Positions 1-6,449 of a stretch of 14,700 bases of DNA are shown one piece after another (within the stretch, counting starts at the first letter, position 1; each line of letters opens with the position of its first letter). A program made the translations under genes and the position numbers. Source of the DNA: Clostridia bacterium (lineage in GTDB: Bacteria > Bacillota > Clostridia > Oscillospirales > SIG627); contig JAFQUW010000018.1 of NCBI GenBank assembly GCA_017408325.1, positions 1 through 14,700 of the forward strand, read 5' to 3'. The notes below the pieces were generated by a model. The model had not been told where the DNA came from. It made no database searches and worked only from the letters and a program-made list of their open reading frames with translations.

Positions 1-509
1 AAGGTTGCTAAAAGTTTATGGGGAGCTTCGTAAAAAATCATTGTGCGTTTTTCGTCTTTTAGTTCGTTTAAATGGGCACGTCTTCCCGGCTTATTCATTG
101 TTAAAAAGCCTTCAAAGGTAAATCGTCCCGAGGGCATACCCGATATTGCAAGGGCGGTAATTACTGCACTTGGACCGGGCACCGATTCTACCGTTATGCC
201 ATTTTCGTGAGCAAGGCGCACCATATCTTCTCCGGGGTCGGAAATAGCGGGCATTCCCGCATCGGTAACAAGGGCGCAGGACTCACCTGAAAGAAGTCGG
301 GAAATTATTTCACCGCCTCGCTCCCTTTTATTATGCTCGTAATAAGAAAGCATAGGTTTTTTTATTCCCAAAAAGTTAAGAAGCTTTAAAGTTACACGTG
401 TATCCTCTGCCGCAATAAAATCGACTTTAGAAAGCGTATCTGCCGCACGGGGAGATAGATCAGAAAGATTACCTATAGGTGTTCCCACTAAATAAAGTTT
501 TCCCGACAT
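1..509 (-). CDS. rsmI: 16S rRNA 2'-O-ribose (C1402) methyltransferase RsmI, 5' part
   Basis: The N-terminal 169 residues are present; the gene runs off the left edge (family members are about 280 aa). RsmI uses SAM to methylate the ribose of C1402 in the 16S rRNA decoding centre, in the cytoplasm. The tetrapyrrole-methylase-fold signatures are clear: VGTPIGNLSDLS at residues 8-19, AAEDTR at 33-38, VTDAGMPAISDPG at 81-93, and VPGPSA at 110-115 followed by SGMPSGRFTFEGFL. The ATG at 509 has GGAGG six bases upstream and begins with the usual MSGKLYLVGT type of sequence. Codon use is AT-rich (TTA, AAA, ATA), unlike the GC-rich genes from 1003 onward. It is a core gene, so it should reflect host composition. 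Confidence 0.95.
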   Translation of the reverse strand, partial: MSGKLYLVGTPIGNLSDLSPRAADTLSKVDFIAAEDTRVTLKLLNFLGIKKPMLSYYEHNKRERGGEIISRLLSGESCALVTDAGMPAISDPGEDMVRLAHENGITVESVPGPSAVITALAISGMPSGRFTFEGFLTMNKPGRRAHLNELKDEKRTMIFYEAPHKLLAT

Positions 510-539
510 AATACACCTCCGACAATTTCATTAACTTTT

Positions 540-568
540 ATTTTAACACAATACATCAGATAATACAA
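540..568 (-). promoter_or_regulatory. Promoter of rsmI
   Basis: Reading the minus strand, TTGTAT (563-568) and TAAAAT (540-545) are separated by exactly 17 bases, with an extended -10 TG one base before TAAAAT. The -10 lies about 30 bases upstream of the start codon. This is a sigma-A type promoter by sequence only. Confidence 0.6.
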
Positions 569-650
569 TTCATTTTAAATTAAATTTATGAATAATGTAT
601 TAAGGTTGGAAGCAAAGGGGAAAAAATATCATAAACAGTGCGTCTTTACA

Positions 651-810
651 ATGAAATCGCGAAAGCGCGATGAAATCCTCACTTTGTTCGGTTGAAATCT
701 GCTTCGCAGATGAAATTAAATCCGTCCTTATCTTCCGACGAAGTCGGATTTCATCACGGAGTGATTTCATCCACCGCAGGTGGATTTATCCCGTCTGCAA
801 GGACGGATTT
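651..810. repeat. Compact multi-hairpin intergenic repeat element
   Basis: This is the main content of the gene-free stretch 510-859. It is a chain of short perfect hairpins: 656-661/666-671 (ATCGCG, loop AAAG), 697-702/706-711 (ATCTGC, loop TTC), 734-739/743-748 (TCCGAC, loop GAA), 753-757/761-765 (ATCAC, loop GGA) and 769-775/779-785 (ATCCACC, loop GCA). A perfect 12-bp inverted repeat (718-729 with 799-810) encloses the last three. An alternative small stem, 791-795/802-806, would compete with it. The spacer heptamer ATGAAAT occurs three times in the left half (651, 670, 710) and its complement ATTTCAT twice in the right half (748, 764), so the whole has inverted symmetry. No reading frame is apparent. 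From memory, similar mosaics of hairpins joined by GAAAT spacers occur between genes in gut Clostridia; copy number elsewhere cannot be judged here. Confidence 0.7.
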
Positions 811-815
811 AGTTG

Positions 816-858
816 AAAAGAAACACCATTTGTCCGGTAGACAAATGGTGTTTCTTTT
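816..858 (-). terminator. Intrinsic terminator downstream of tRNA-Glu (bidirectional-looking)
   Basis: A perfect 19-bp inverted repeat (816-834 with 840-858) around a 5-base loop lies directly after the tRNA 3' end. On the minus strand the stem ends in a T-rich run (TTTCTTTT). The opposite strand also ends in T's, so it could stop transcription both ways. Confidence 0.8.
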
Positions 859-859
859 C

Positions 860-934
860 TGGTGACCCCTGGGGGAATCGAACCCCCGTTTTCGCCGTGA
901 GAGGGCGATGTCTTAGCCGCTTGACCAAGGGGCC
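860..934 (-). tRNA. tRNA-Glu (anticodon CTC)
   Basis: The minus strand folds as a 75-nt tRNA. The 7-bp acceptor stem is GGCCCCT with AGGGGTC (one G-T pair). The anticodon stem TCGCC/GGCGA encloses the loop CTCTCAC, giving anticodon CTC, which reads GAG. The T arm is GGGGGTTCGATTCCCCC. The discriminator is A and the CCA tail is encoded. It has its own promoter and terminator, so it is transcribed apart from the zinc operon just upstream. Confidence 0.95.
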
Positions 935-943
935 GTGCACTGT

Positions 944-972
944 ATTTTAACAGATTGCACGAGTCGTGTCAA
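944..972 (-). promoter_or_regulatory. Promoter of tRNA-Glu
   Basis: On the minus strand TTGACA (967-972) and TAAAAT (944-949) are separated by 17 bases. The -10 ends ten bases before the tRNA 5' end. The consensus -35 fits a strongly expressed stable RNA. Confidence 0.8.
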
Positions 973-1002
973 GCCTTTTTCAAAAGTTTTTTCAAGAGCC
1001 GT

Positions 1003-1908
1003 TCATGCCTCGGGGAAGCACTGCTTCTGCACGCAGAACTCCCGTTTCGATTCGAGTTCAAAGGTCGCGTGCTCGATCCCGAAGGAGGACAGGATTTCTC
1101 TTGCGCGTGCCTTGACCTCCGACGACTCCGCGTCGGTGACCAGATGCATCGTCGCGCAGAAATGTACCTCGTCGAGTGCCCACAGATGCACGTGATGGAC
1201 CTCCTTGATCTCCTTGCAGGCGACGAGCGCATCCTTCACTTGAGTGAGATCCATTCCGCTCGGCACGCGCTCCAAAAAGAGGTGGAGCGCCTCGATGAAG
1301 TGTCGGGCCGAGTGGAAAATGAGGAAGATACTGGTGGCAAGACTGACGATGGCGTCCAGCAGGAAGAAGCCCGTCAACTTCATCACGACGGCGCTGAGCA
1401 GCACCGCCGCCCAACCGACCACGTCCTCCCACAGGTGCAGGTTGACCGCTTTCTGGTTGAGCGAGCCCTTTCCGTGCGTCAGAACGACGGCGGCGGTGTT
1501 GGCGAAGAAACCGACGGCGGCAAAGACGAGCATCGTGTCGTAGGAGACGGGCGTCGGGTGCAGAAGACGTGTGACGGAATGCTCGATCACGAGCACCGAG
1601 CCGCAGATGAGCACGACGGACAAAAAGATGCCCCCGATGAGGGAATAGCGCGTGTACCCAAAGGTGTATTGAAGATCCGCCTTGCGACGGCTCTTCTTTT
1701 CGCAGACGTAGGAGACCGCGAGGCTTGCGGCGTCTCCGAGGTCGTGCAGAGAGTCGGAGAGAATGGCGATCGACCCCGAAAGCAGTCCGCCGACCGCCTC
1801 AAACAGCGCGAAGAACAGGTTGATCAGAAAGGCCGCCAGGATCTTCTGTTCGCTGTGTGCGCGGTGGACGGGCTCGTGCGAGTGGGAATGAGAGTGCAGG
1901 TGGGCCAT
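1003..1908 (-). CDS. Cation diffusion facilitator (CDF), probable zinc exporter of the CzcD/ZitB type
   Basis: This 301-aa inner-membrane antiporter of the CDF family would export Zn2+ (possibly Co2+ or Cd2+) in exchange for protons. The N-terminus is His-rich (HLHSHSHSHEPVH, residues 3-15), followed by about six membrane segments between 22 and 215. The two metal-site helices carry the HxxxD pairs typical of zinc CDFs: H55/D59 in SDSLHDLGD, and H158/D162 in HLWED. The cytoplasmic C-terminal domain (about 215-301) contains HHVHLWAL at 238-245, the usual metal-binding strand. Length is normal for the family. The start ATG overlaps the stop of the upstream repressor by one base (TGATG), implying translational coupling. 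Metal preference is inferred from the motifs and from the SmtB-like sensor beside it. Confidence 0.93.
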   Translation of the reverse strand: MAHLHSHSHSHEPVHRAHSEQKILAAFLINLFFALFEAVGGLLSGSIAILSDSLHDLGDAASLAVSYVCEKKSRRKADLQYTFGYTRYSLIGGIFLSVVLICGSVLVIEHSVTRLLHPTPVSYDTMLVFAAVGFFANTAAVVLTHGKGSLNQKAVNLHLWEDVVGWAAVLLSAVVMKLTGFFLLDAIVSLATSIFLIFHSARHFIEALHLFLERVPSGMDLTQVKDALVACKEIKEVHHVHLWALDEVHFCATMHLVTDAESSEVKARAREILSSFGIEHATFELESKREFCVQKQCFPEA

Positions 1909-2252
1909 CAGTGTTCCTCCTCTTCGAGCAGATGTGTAAAACCGGCGTCGAGGATGGAGGAGACGTGCTCGTCGGAGAGGGAATAGAGGTTCGTCTTCCC
2001 CTCGCGTCGGTAGGTGACGAGTCGGCTTTCGCGCAGCACCTTGAGCTGATGGCTCACGGTGCTTTGCTCGAGTGAAAGCAGTGTCGAGAGTGCGCCCACA
2101 CAGAGCTCTCCGCCGGAGAGGGCGTAGAGGATCCGGATCCGCGTCGAATCCGCAAACAGACGGAAGAGATCGGCAAGCTCAAAGAGCTTCTCCTCGCGGG
2201 ACAGCGCGCTCTGTGCGCGCGCAAGAGATGCGGAGTGTTGCGAGTGTTCCAT
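1908..2252 (-). CDS. ArsR/SmtB-family zinc-responsive repressor
   Basis: This winged-helix repressor has 114 aa from the ATG at 2252. The ATG at 2270 would add six residues, but it lies inside the operator palindrome and has no clear ribosome site, whereas AAAGGA sits nine bases before the 2252 ATG. The DNA-recognition region reads TVSHQLKVLRE. The C-terminal helix contains D94-x-H96, H107 and E110 (start at 2252). That is exactly the D-x-H-x10-H-x2-E spacing of the alpha-5 zinc site of SmtB-type sensors. It should bind the operator over its own promoter and release it when zinc is bound, derepressing itself and the CDF exporter that overlaps its stop codon. The ELCVGAL sequence near the alpha-3 region has one Cys, so an arsenic or cadmium alpha-3 site (ELCVCDL) is not supported. 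Confidence 0.93.
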   Translation of the reverse strand: MEHSQHSASLARAQSALSREEKLFELADLFRLFADSTRIRILYALSGGELCVGALSTLLSLEQSTVSHQLKVLRESRLVTYRREGKTNLYSLSDEHVSSILDAGFTHLLEEEEH

Positions 2253-2268
2253 TGATGAATGTCCTTTC

Positions 2269-2288
2269 ATATGAATATCCGTTCATAT
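2269..2288. promoter_or_regulatory. Operator of the ArsR/SmtB repressor
   Basis: A 20-base near-palindrome has 7-bp perfect arms ATATGAA (2269-2275) and TTCATAT (2282-2288). The TGAA...TTCA form and the AT-rich arms match the operators recognised by the SmtB/CzrA group. It overlaps the edge of the -10 box and the expected transcription start of the promoter at 2287-2315, so bound repressor would block RNA polymerase. Confidence 0.8.
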
Positions 2289-2315
2289 TATATTCCGCGC
2301 GCCGCCGCCTGTCAA
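2287..2315 (-). promoter_or_regulatory. Promoter of the zinc operon (arsR-like repressor and CDF gene)
   Basis: On the minus strand TTGACA (2310-2315) and TATAAT (2287-2292) are separated by 17 bases, a perfect match to the sigma-A consensus. Such a strong promoter needs tight repression, which the overlapping palindrome provides. Confidence 0.85.
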
Positions 2316-2318
2316 GCC

Positions 2319-2363
2319 GTTTTCACTTTGTGTGAAAACCGCCCTCTGTTTTTGCACAAAGTG
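2319..2363. repeat. Nested inverted repeats between the divergent promoters
   Basis: GTTTTCAC (2319-2326) pairs with GTGAAAAC (2332-2339) around TTTGT. CACTTTGTG (2324-2332) recurs inverted as CACAAAGTG (2355-2363). It lies between the zinc-operon promoter and the promoter of the XRE-type regulator. It could be an operator for that regulator, but nothing in the sequence proves it. Confidence 0.4.
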
Positions 2364-2427
2364 TGATGGAAAAAGTCCCTATATTCCGTTAAAATAAGAG
2401 TAAAGCAATCCAATTTTTCGCGCTCGG

Positions 2428-2456
2428 TTGTGTTTCGGTTGCGAGTGTGATATAAT
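2428..2456 (+). promoter_or_regulatory. Promoter of the XRE-type regulator gene
   Basis: TTGTGT (2428-2433), 17 bases, then TATAAT (2451-2456) preceded by TGA, giving an extended -10. The start codon is 32 bases downstream of the -10. Confidence 0.7.
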
Positions 2457-2488
2457 GACAAAAAAGATGAATTTCGAGGATCGGGACT

Positions 2489-2989
2489 ATGAAGGATAGC
2501 GTCTATAAAGAAATGCGAAAATCGCTCGGGCTGACCAGAGCCGATGTTTGCGAAAGAGCGATTCTCTTGGGGAAACCGCTCCAGCCGGAGCGGTTGGAGC
2601 GAATTGAAAACAACAAATTCCCGATCACTCCGGAAGAAGTGCTGATCTTGTCCGAGATCTACAACGAGCCCACCTTGTGGAACTGTTATTGTACGCGTGA
2701 GTGTCCCATCGGAAAGGATTACGTCCGACCGATTCAGGTCAAGGATCTCGCGCAGATCGTGCTGGAAATGCTCTCCTCTCTGAATTCCGTGAAGAAGAGC
2801 CGGGAGCGCCTCATTGAGATCACCGCCGACGGCGTCATTTCCGACGACGAGCTTAAGGATTTCATCTTCATTCAAAACGAGCTCTCCCACATCTCCGACA
2901 CGGTGCAGACCCTGCAGGCGTGGGTGGACAAAATGCTCGCTGACGGAAAGATCAATCTGCAAAAATACAACGAACTGAAAAAAGACTGA
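2489..2989 (+). CDS. XRE-type helix-turn-helix protein with a Cys cluster and acidic helical C-terminus
   Basis: A 166-aa protein. Residues 4-60 look like a Cro/C1-type HTH: MRKSLGLTRADVCERA, then a second helix with LERIENNKF, then LSEIY. A short Cys-rich linker follows, WNCYCTRECPIG at 64-75 with C66, C68 and C72, which could bind metal or sense redox. The C-terminal half (about 84-166) is helical with DGVISDDEL (114-122) and DGKI (152-155), acidic turns reminiscent of EF-hand or TerB-like loops. The ATG has GAGGA eight bases upstream. It has its own extended -10 promoter and ends 85 bases before the lipoprotein trio on the same strand, so it may regulate that trio or be co-transcribed with it. 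The target is not known. Confidence 0.75.
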   Translation: MKDSVYKEMRKSLGLTRADVCERAILLGKPLQPERLERIENNKFPITPEEVLILSEIYNEPTLWNCYCTRECPIGKDYVRPIQVKDLAQIVLEMLSSLNSVKKSRERLIEITADGVISDDELKDFIFIQNELSHISDTVQTLQAWVDKMLADGKINLQKYNELKKD

Positions 2990-3044
2990 GCTTCTTTGTG
3001 CAAAAGAGGACGAGCAGTCACCCGTCCTTGTTCCAAAAAGAAGC
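2990..3044 (+). other. Layered inverted repeats before the lipoprotein operon (weak terminator or attenuator)
   Basis: GCTTCTTT (2990-2997) pairs with AAAGAAGC (3037-3044), enclosing an inner stem AGGACG (3007-3012) with CGTCCT (3023-3028). The inner stem is followed only by TTGTT, so as a terminator it is weak. The only evident ribosome site after it is GGAGGA at 3065. Partial read-through from the regulator into the lipoprotein genes is plausible. Confidence 0.4.
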
Positions 3045-3074
3045 GCACCCGAAAGTTTTGTTTTGGAGGAAAGA

Positions 3075-4097
3075 ATGAACCGTTTTACTCTTGTTTTACT
3101 GGCCTTTGCTTTGCTGTTCTCGCTTATTTCCTGCAGTGCGTCCTCGCCCGAGATCCAGCCTGTAACACCGGATGAAAACACACAAGAGACGCCCGAAAAA
3201 GACAAGCTCTGGGTCTGCAAGTCTGCTACCTGGCTGGATGCGGACGGAAGCGTCGATACCGTCGAGACCTTCACTTACGACGAATGGGGAAACCGCGTCG
3301 TCTCGGAGAAGACGAGCAAGATGATGGATTCGGCGGAGAAACCGTATTATATCTCGGACGTCTCGGAGTACGACGAATACGGAAATCTCCTGCGCAAGAG
3401 TGAGAGCACGCTTTATCAGTCGGATGATTCCGTGCGCACGAAGACGCAGATTGAGTACGTGTACGAAAACGGTCTCCTCGTGCGCGAGAACGAGCAGGAA
3501 TTGAATGTGGAAGGCACAAGCAGCGCCTGTCATCGCATCTATACCTACGATGATGCCGAGCGCGTGATCAAGATCGAAGAAGTGCAGACCGCTCCTGCGG
3601 AATATACCTCACAGATCACGGAATACAGCTATTCTTCCGATTTCACGCGTGAGCTCGTCAGCAAATATAAGAACACCTCTTCCGCAGTCCCGCACGAACG
3701 GATTCTCTCCCTCTACTATCCGACGAAGGAAAAACCGGATCGCGTCACCGTGCAGTGGACGACGGAGTCCACAAGCTCCACACAGGAGCTTCTCTATACC
3801 TACAACGCCGACGGGATCAAGCTCAAAGAGGAACAGAAGACAGAGATACAGAGCGCAAACGGTGCTCTGATCGGCGAGACGAATTGGTCGACGGAGTACG
3901 AGGTCGGCGAGACCCTCGGTAAAGTAGTCAAGGAGACCACCTATTACAACGGAGAACTCTCCTCAAGCGTCACCTACGAGCACGACGAGTACGGCAACTG
4001 GAAGTCGCAGGACAGACGCGACAGCTACGGCGCGCTCTCTCGCCACGCGGACTACGTCTATGAAGAGATCGAAGTCGAACCGAAGACGGAACAATAA
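3075..4097 (+). CDS. YD-repeat (RHS-like) lipoprotein
   Basis: A 340-aa secreted lipoprotein of unknown role. The start is the ATG at 3075, four bases after GGAGGA; the in-frame TTG at 3063 would include the ribosome site itself. The signal peptide is residues 1-19 with lipobox LISC and lipid-modified Cys20. A low-complexity linker (21-42) follows. Then come about eight irregular units of 20-35 residues built on the YD-repeat pattern, seen at TYDEWGN (67-73), EYDEYGN (98-104), YVYENG (128-133), YTYDD (156-160), YTYNADG (241-247) and YEHDEYGN (301-308). Such units form beta-strand filaments or shells in RHS/YD proteins, but here there is no toxin domain and no core region. It is a paralog of the gene at 5369 and ends one base before the beta-propeller gene, indicating an operon. 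A surface binding or structural role is an inference. Confidence 0.8.
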   Translation: MNRFTLVLLAFALLFSLISCSASSPEIQPVTPDENTQETPEKDKLWVCKSATWLDADGSVDTVETFTYDEWGNRVVSEKTSKMMDSAEKPYYISDVSEYDEYGNLLRKSESTLYQSDDSVRTKTQIEYVYENGLLVRENEQELNVEGTSSACHRIYTYDDAERVIKIEEVQTAPAEYTSQITEYSYSSDFTRELVSKYKNTSSAVPHERILSLYYPTKEKPDRVTVQWTTESTSSTQELLYTYNADGIKLKEEQKTEIQSANGALIGETNWSTEYEVGETLGKVVKETTYYNGELSSSVTYEHDEYGNWKSQDRRDSYGALSRHADYVYEEIEVEPKTEQ

Positions 4098-4098
4098 G

Positions 4099-5349
4099 AT
4101 GAAACAAGCCTTTTTCTTGCGATCGCTCGTCTTTGTTCTGGCGCTTTTCGTCTTCATGATGCCCTTTGCTTCTTCCTGTGAAAAGCAGGGCGTGACGCAG
4201 GAAGAGACGCCGCCCGACGCGCTTTCGGGCGTCATTGACGCCACCCCCGTCGGCCCGACGGAGCTTGGCAATCCCTACGTTTCTTACAAACCGTTTGAAG
4301 CCTACCCGATGGCCAAATGCATCTGGGAACTTTACGAGTACGAGGGGAAGCTCTACCTCGGCTGCGGCGACGGAAACAACAACACGAGCCCCACGCCGAT
4401 CTACAGCTACGACCCGAACGCCGACGCATATGCGAGTTTTGACTTCACGGGTGAGGTGACGGAGGAGTGGGTGGACCGCTTCTTTGTGTTGGACGGTACG
4501 CTCGGCGTGCTCGGCGCCGATCCCGCCGTCGGCACTTACGGTTGGGACGAGGGCACGTATTACACGCTCGGCGAGGCCGGCTGGGACGTGCACGTCTTTC
4601 ACTCGGGAACGCATACCTACGACTTCGTCGAGTACGAGGGCGCGCATTTCATCGCAAAACAGACGCTGTATGACGGAGAGCCCGTCATCCGCTCCGCCGA
4701 CGGCGGAGAGACGTGGGAAAACGTGGCGATGATCAAGGATGGCGTGCGGCAGATCTGGGAAGAGGGCTCTTACATTCGCGGCGAAAAGTTTCTCACCTTA
4801 AACGGGAAGCTCTACCTGTATTTTTACAATACGGGAAAAGAGCTCGGGTACAAGCATTTTGTCTACGAGTACAAAGACGGCGCGTTTCATCAACTGCCGT
4901 ACACCTGGTCGCAGAATTTGGACATTCGAAGTCAGATGCCGAACGCCGCAAGCTCGCGCCTGGAGAACGCCGTGGAGTTTGGCGGCAAGGTCTATCTCGT
5001 GACGGGTCACCTGATGGCGACCGATGATCTGTCGACGATCGGGCGCGTCGCGCTTCCCGAGGCTTGCCGCGTGCAGGATATCTGCGTCACAGACGACACC
5101 CTTTACGTGATGGCCTCGACACAAAAAGAGCTTTCAAGCTTTGAAACGGCGGTCTTCGCCACCACCGATGGGGAAACCTTTGAATGTGCCGCGCGCTTTT
5201 CTTACCCGATTCCGTGCTACAGCTTTTTGCCGTATGGCGACAAGCTTTACTTCGGCACCGGATCCTCCGCCCTGACCGAAACGAGTGCTGCCGACCACGA
5301 AAAACTCGGAATGCTCCTGTCCTACCCGAATCTATTCAAAACGGAATAA
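4099..5349 (+). CDS. Beta-propeller-like lipoprotein with a sialidase-type Asp-box
   Basis: A 416-aa lipoprotein. I chose the ATG at 4099, giving MKQAFFLRSLVFVLALF and lipobox FASSC with Cys27; upstream in-frame sequence overlaps the previous gene. The mature part has recurring blade-like strands: GKLYLGCG (83-90), NGKLYLYF (235-242), GGKVYLVTG (295-303) and DKLYFGTG (381-388). One good Asp-box, SADGGETW at 199-206 (S-x-D-x-G-x-T-W), and a degenerate one at TTDGETF (355-361) are present. Asp-boxes occur on the outside of propellers in sialidases and in many non-enzymatic propellers. No catalytic sialidase set (RIP Arg, Tyr/Glu) is recognisable, so a binding role is as likely as an enzymatic one. 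The start is one base after the preceding stop, so translation is probably coupled. Confidence 0.75.
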   Translation: MKQAFFLRSLVFVLALFVFMMPFASSCEKQGVTQEETPPDALSGVIDATPVGPTELGNPYVSYKPFEAYPMAKCIWELYEYEGKLYLGCGDGNNNTSPTPIYSYDPNADAYASFDFTGEVTEEWVDRFFVLDGTLGVLGADPAVGTYGWDEGTYYTLGEAGWDVHVFHSGTHTYDFVEYEGAHFIAKQTLYDGEPVIRSADGGETWENVAMIKDGVRQIWEEGSYIRGEKFLTLNGKLYLYFYNTGKELGYKHFVYEYKDGAFHQLPYTWSQNLDIRSQMPNAASSRLENAVEFGGKVYLVTGHLMATDDLSTIGRVALPEACRVQDICVTDDTLYVMASTQKELSSFETAVFATTDGETFECAARFSYPIPCYSFLPYGDKLYFGTGSSALTETSAADHEKLGMLLSYPNLFKTE

Positions 5350-5368
5350 CTTCTAAAGGAGATTTGTG

Positions 5369-6334
5369 ATGAAAAAACGGGTGTTATCTCTGATCCTCGC
5401 GCTCGTGTTCGCCTTGACGCTCGTTTCCTGTACCTCTGCACCGACGGAGGAGGGCGGTGAGGTTCCGACCCCCGATGTGCAGGAAAAGGAGGAGAGTGAA
5501 GCGGAAGACCTCGTTGAAGTGTGGGTCTACGTTCGGCAGACGAATCCGAAGGGCAACGTAACGACCGTCACCTACAACGACTTCGGACAGCCCGAACAAA
5601 AGAAGCAGAACGATCCCTACGGCGCGTTGGTCGGGACAGAAACTTGGGAGTACGACGAAAACGGGTGGAATACCCGTTACGTTTTGACGACGTCCACATA
5701 TCCGGACGGGCAGGTGACGGAGTACAAGTATTCCAACGAGGGGAATTTGATTGAGTCTGCCGCGGGTGAGTCGGTCAAAAAGTATTCCTACGACGAAAAA
5801 GGGCGTCTGGTAGAAGAAACGCAGTCCCTGCACGACGACCGAACCGTCGTTTCCTACAGTGAAAACAACACCTACGCCGCCGGTTCCACTGTGCGCGTTC
5901 GCAAGCAGTATAAACGGGACGGTGCAGTTTGGTGGATCGAGACTGCGAATTTGGATGCCAACGACCGCCTCGTCTCTCGCAAAACCGAGGATCTGGATCG
6001 GCAGACGGTGACCGAAGAGACCTTTGAGTACACTTACGACGCAGAAGAGCGCATCGTGGAACAGATCTCCCGATTTGCGGACGGCACACAAAACTTCAAG
6101 ACCGTCTACACCTATACCGAAGAGGGCCTTTTGCGAAGGCGCTTTACCACCTACGCCAACGGCCATACGAATTCTGCCACTTACACCTACGACGAAAACG
6201 GAAACTGCACGGAATCGATCCTCTACAACGGAAACACCGAGTCGCGATATACGTGGGTCTGGGAGAAGATCAGTGTCCCCACGGCGTGGGCGGAACAGAT
6301 CCAACAGCCCGCGTGGGCGCCCGTCCTCCCGTAA
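5369..6334 (+). CDS. YD-repeat (RHS-like) lipoprotein, paralog of the gene at 3075
   Basis: A 321-aa lipoprotein. The ATG at 5369 follows AAAGGAGA with seven bases spacing from AGGAG; a GTG three bases earlier is possible. The signal peptide ends in lipobox LVSC with Cys21, then an acidic linker (24-50). YD-type units are seen at TYNDFGQ (68-74), EYDENGW (94-100), EYKYSNEGN (118-126), SYDEKGR (140-146), YTYDAEER (221-228), YTYTEEG (247-253) and TYTYDENGN (271-279). The C-terminus (YTWVWEKISVP) resembles the end of the first paralog (YVYEEIEVEP), supporting duplication. It is third in the lipoprotein operon and is followed by a strong terminator. Function unknown; probably surface-exposed. Confidence 0.8.
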   Translation: MKKRVLSLILALVFALTLVSCTSAPTEEGGEVPTPDVQEKEESEAEDLVEVWVYVRQTNPKGNVTTVTYNDFGQPEQKKQNDPYGALVGTETWEYDENGWNTRYVLTTSTYPDGQVTEYKYSNEGNLIESAAGESVKKYSYDEKGRLVEETQSLHDDRTVVSYSENNTYAAGSTVRVRKQYKRDGAVWWIETANLDANDRLVSRKTEDLDRQTVTEETFEYTYDAEERIVEQISRFADGTQNFKTVYTYTEEGLLRRRFTTYANGHTNSATYTYDENGNCTESILYNGNTESRYTWVWEKISVPTAWAEQIQQPAWAPVLP

Positions 6335-6347
6335 GGTAAAAACAAAG

Positions 6348-6374
6348 AAAAAGCCGCACAACGTGCGGCTTTTT
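6348..6374. terminator. Bidirectional terminator between the convergent operons
   Basis: GCCGCAC (6353-6359), loop AAC, GTGCGGC (6363-6369), flanked by five A's before and five T's after, so it works on both strands. It closes the plus-strand lipoprotein operon (stop at 6334) and the minus-strand hydrolase operon (stop at 6450). The hairpin is identical to the one at 14070-14086. Confidence 0.9.
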
Positions 6375-6449
6375 GTTGTTTGTCGTGATAGCTCGGAACT
6401 TTTTGGAGCGTCTGTGTCCGAACACGGCCTTCGTGCCGAAAACGGACGT

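Noticed and set aside
651..810. A CRISPR array in the repeated intergenic region
   Set aside because: The repeats are short hairpins with 7-base spacers of fixed sequence, not equal-length repeats separated by unique spacers, and no cas gene is present.
860..934. tRNA-Glu as the attachment site of an integrated element
   Set aside because: The GC-rich block lies on the 5' side of the tRNA, no second copy of the tRNA 3' end is visible near 14100-14250, and there is no integrase in the window.
955..1986. A 343-codon plus-strand frame over the CDF and repressor genes
   Set aside because: Its composition is charged and low in order, with no domain, and it covers the clear CDF and SmtB-like genes on the other strand.
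4099..5349. A true sialidase
   Set aside because: Only one good Asp-box is visible, and I cannot find the Arg triad or the Tyr/Glu catalytic residues.
3075..6334. An RHS or contact-dependent toxin system
   Set aside because: The YD-containing proteins are small lipoproteins with no RHS core motif, no variable C-terminal toxin and no immunity gene.
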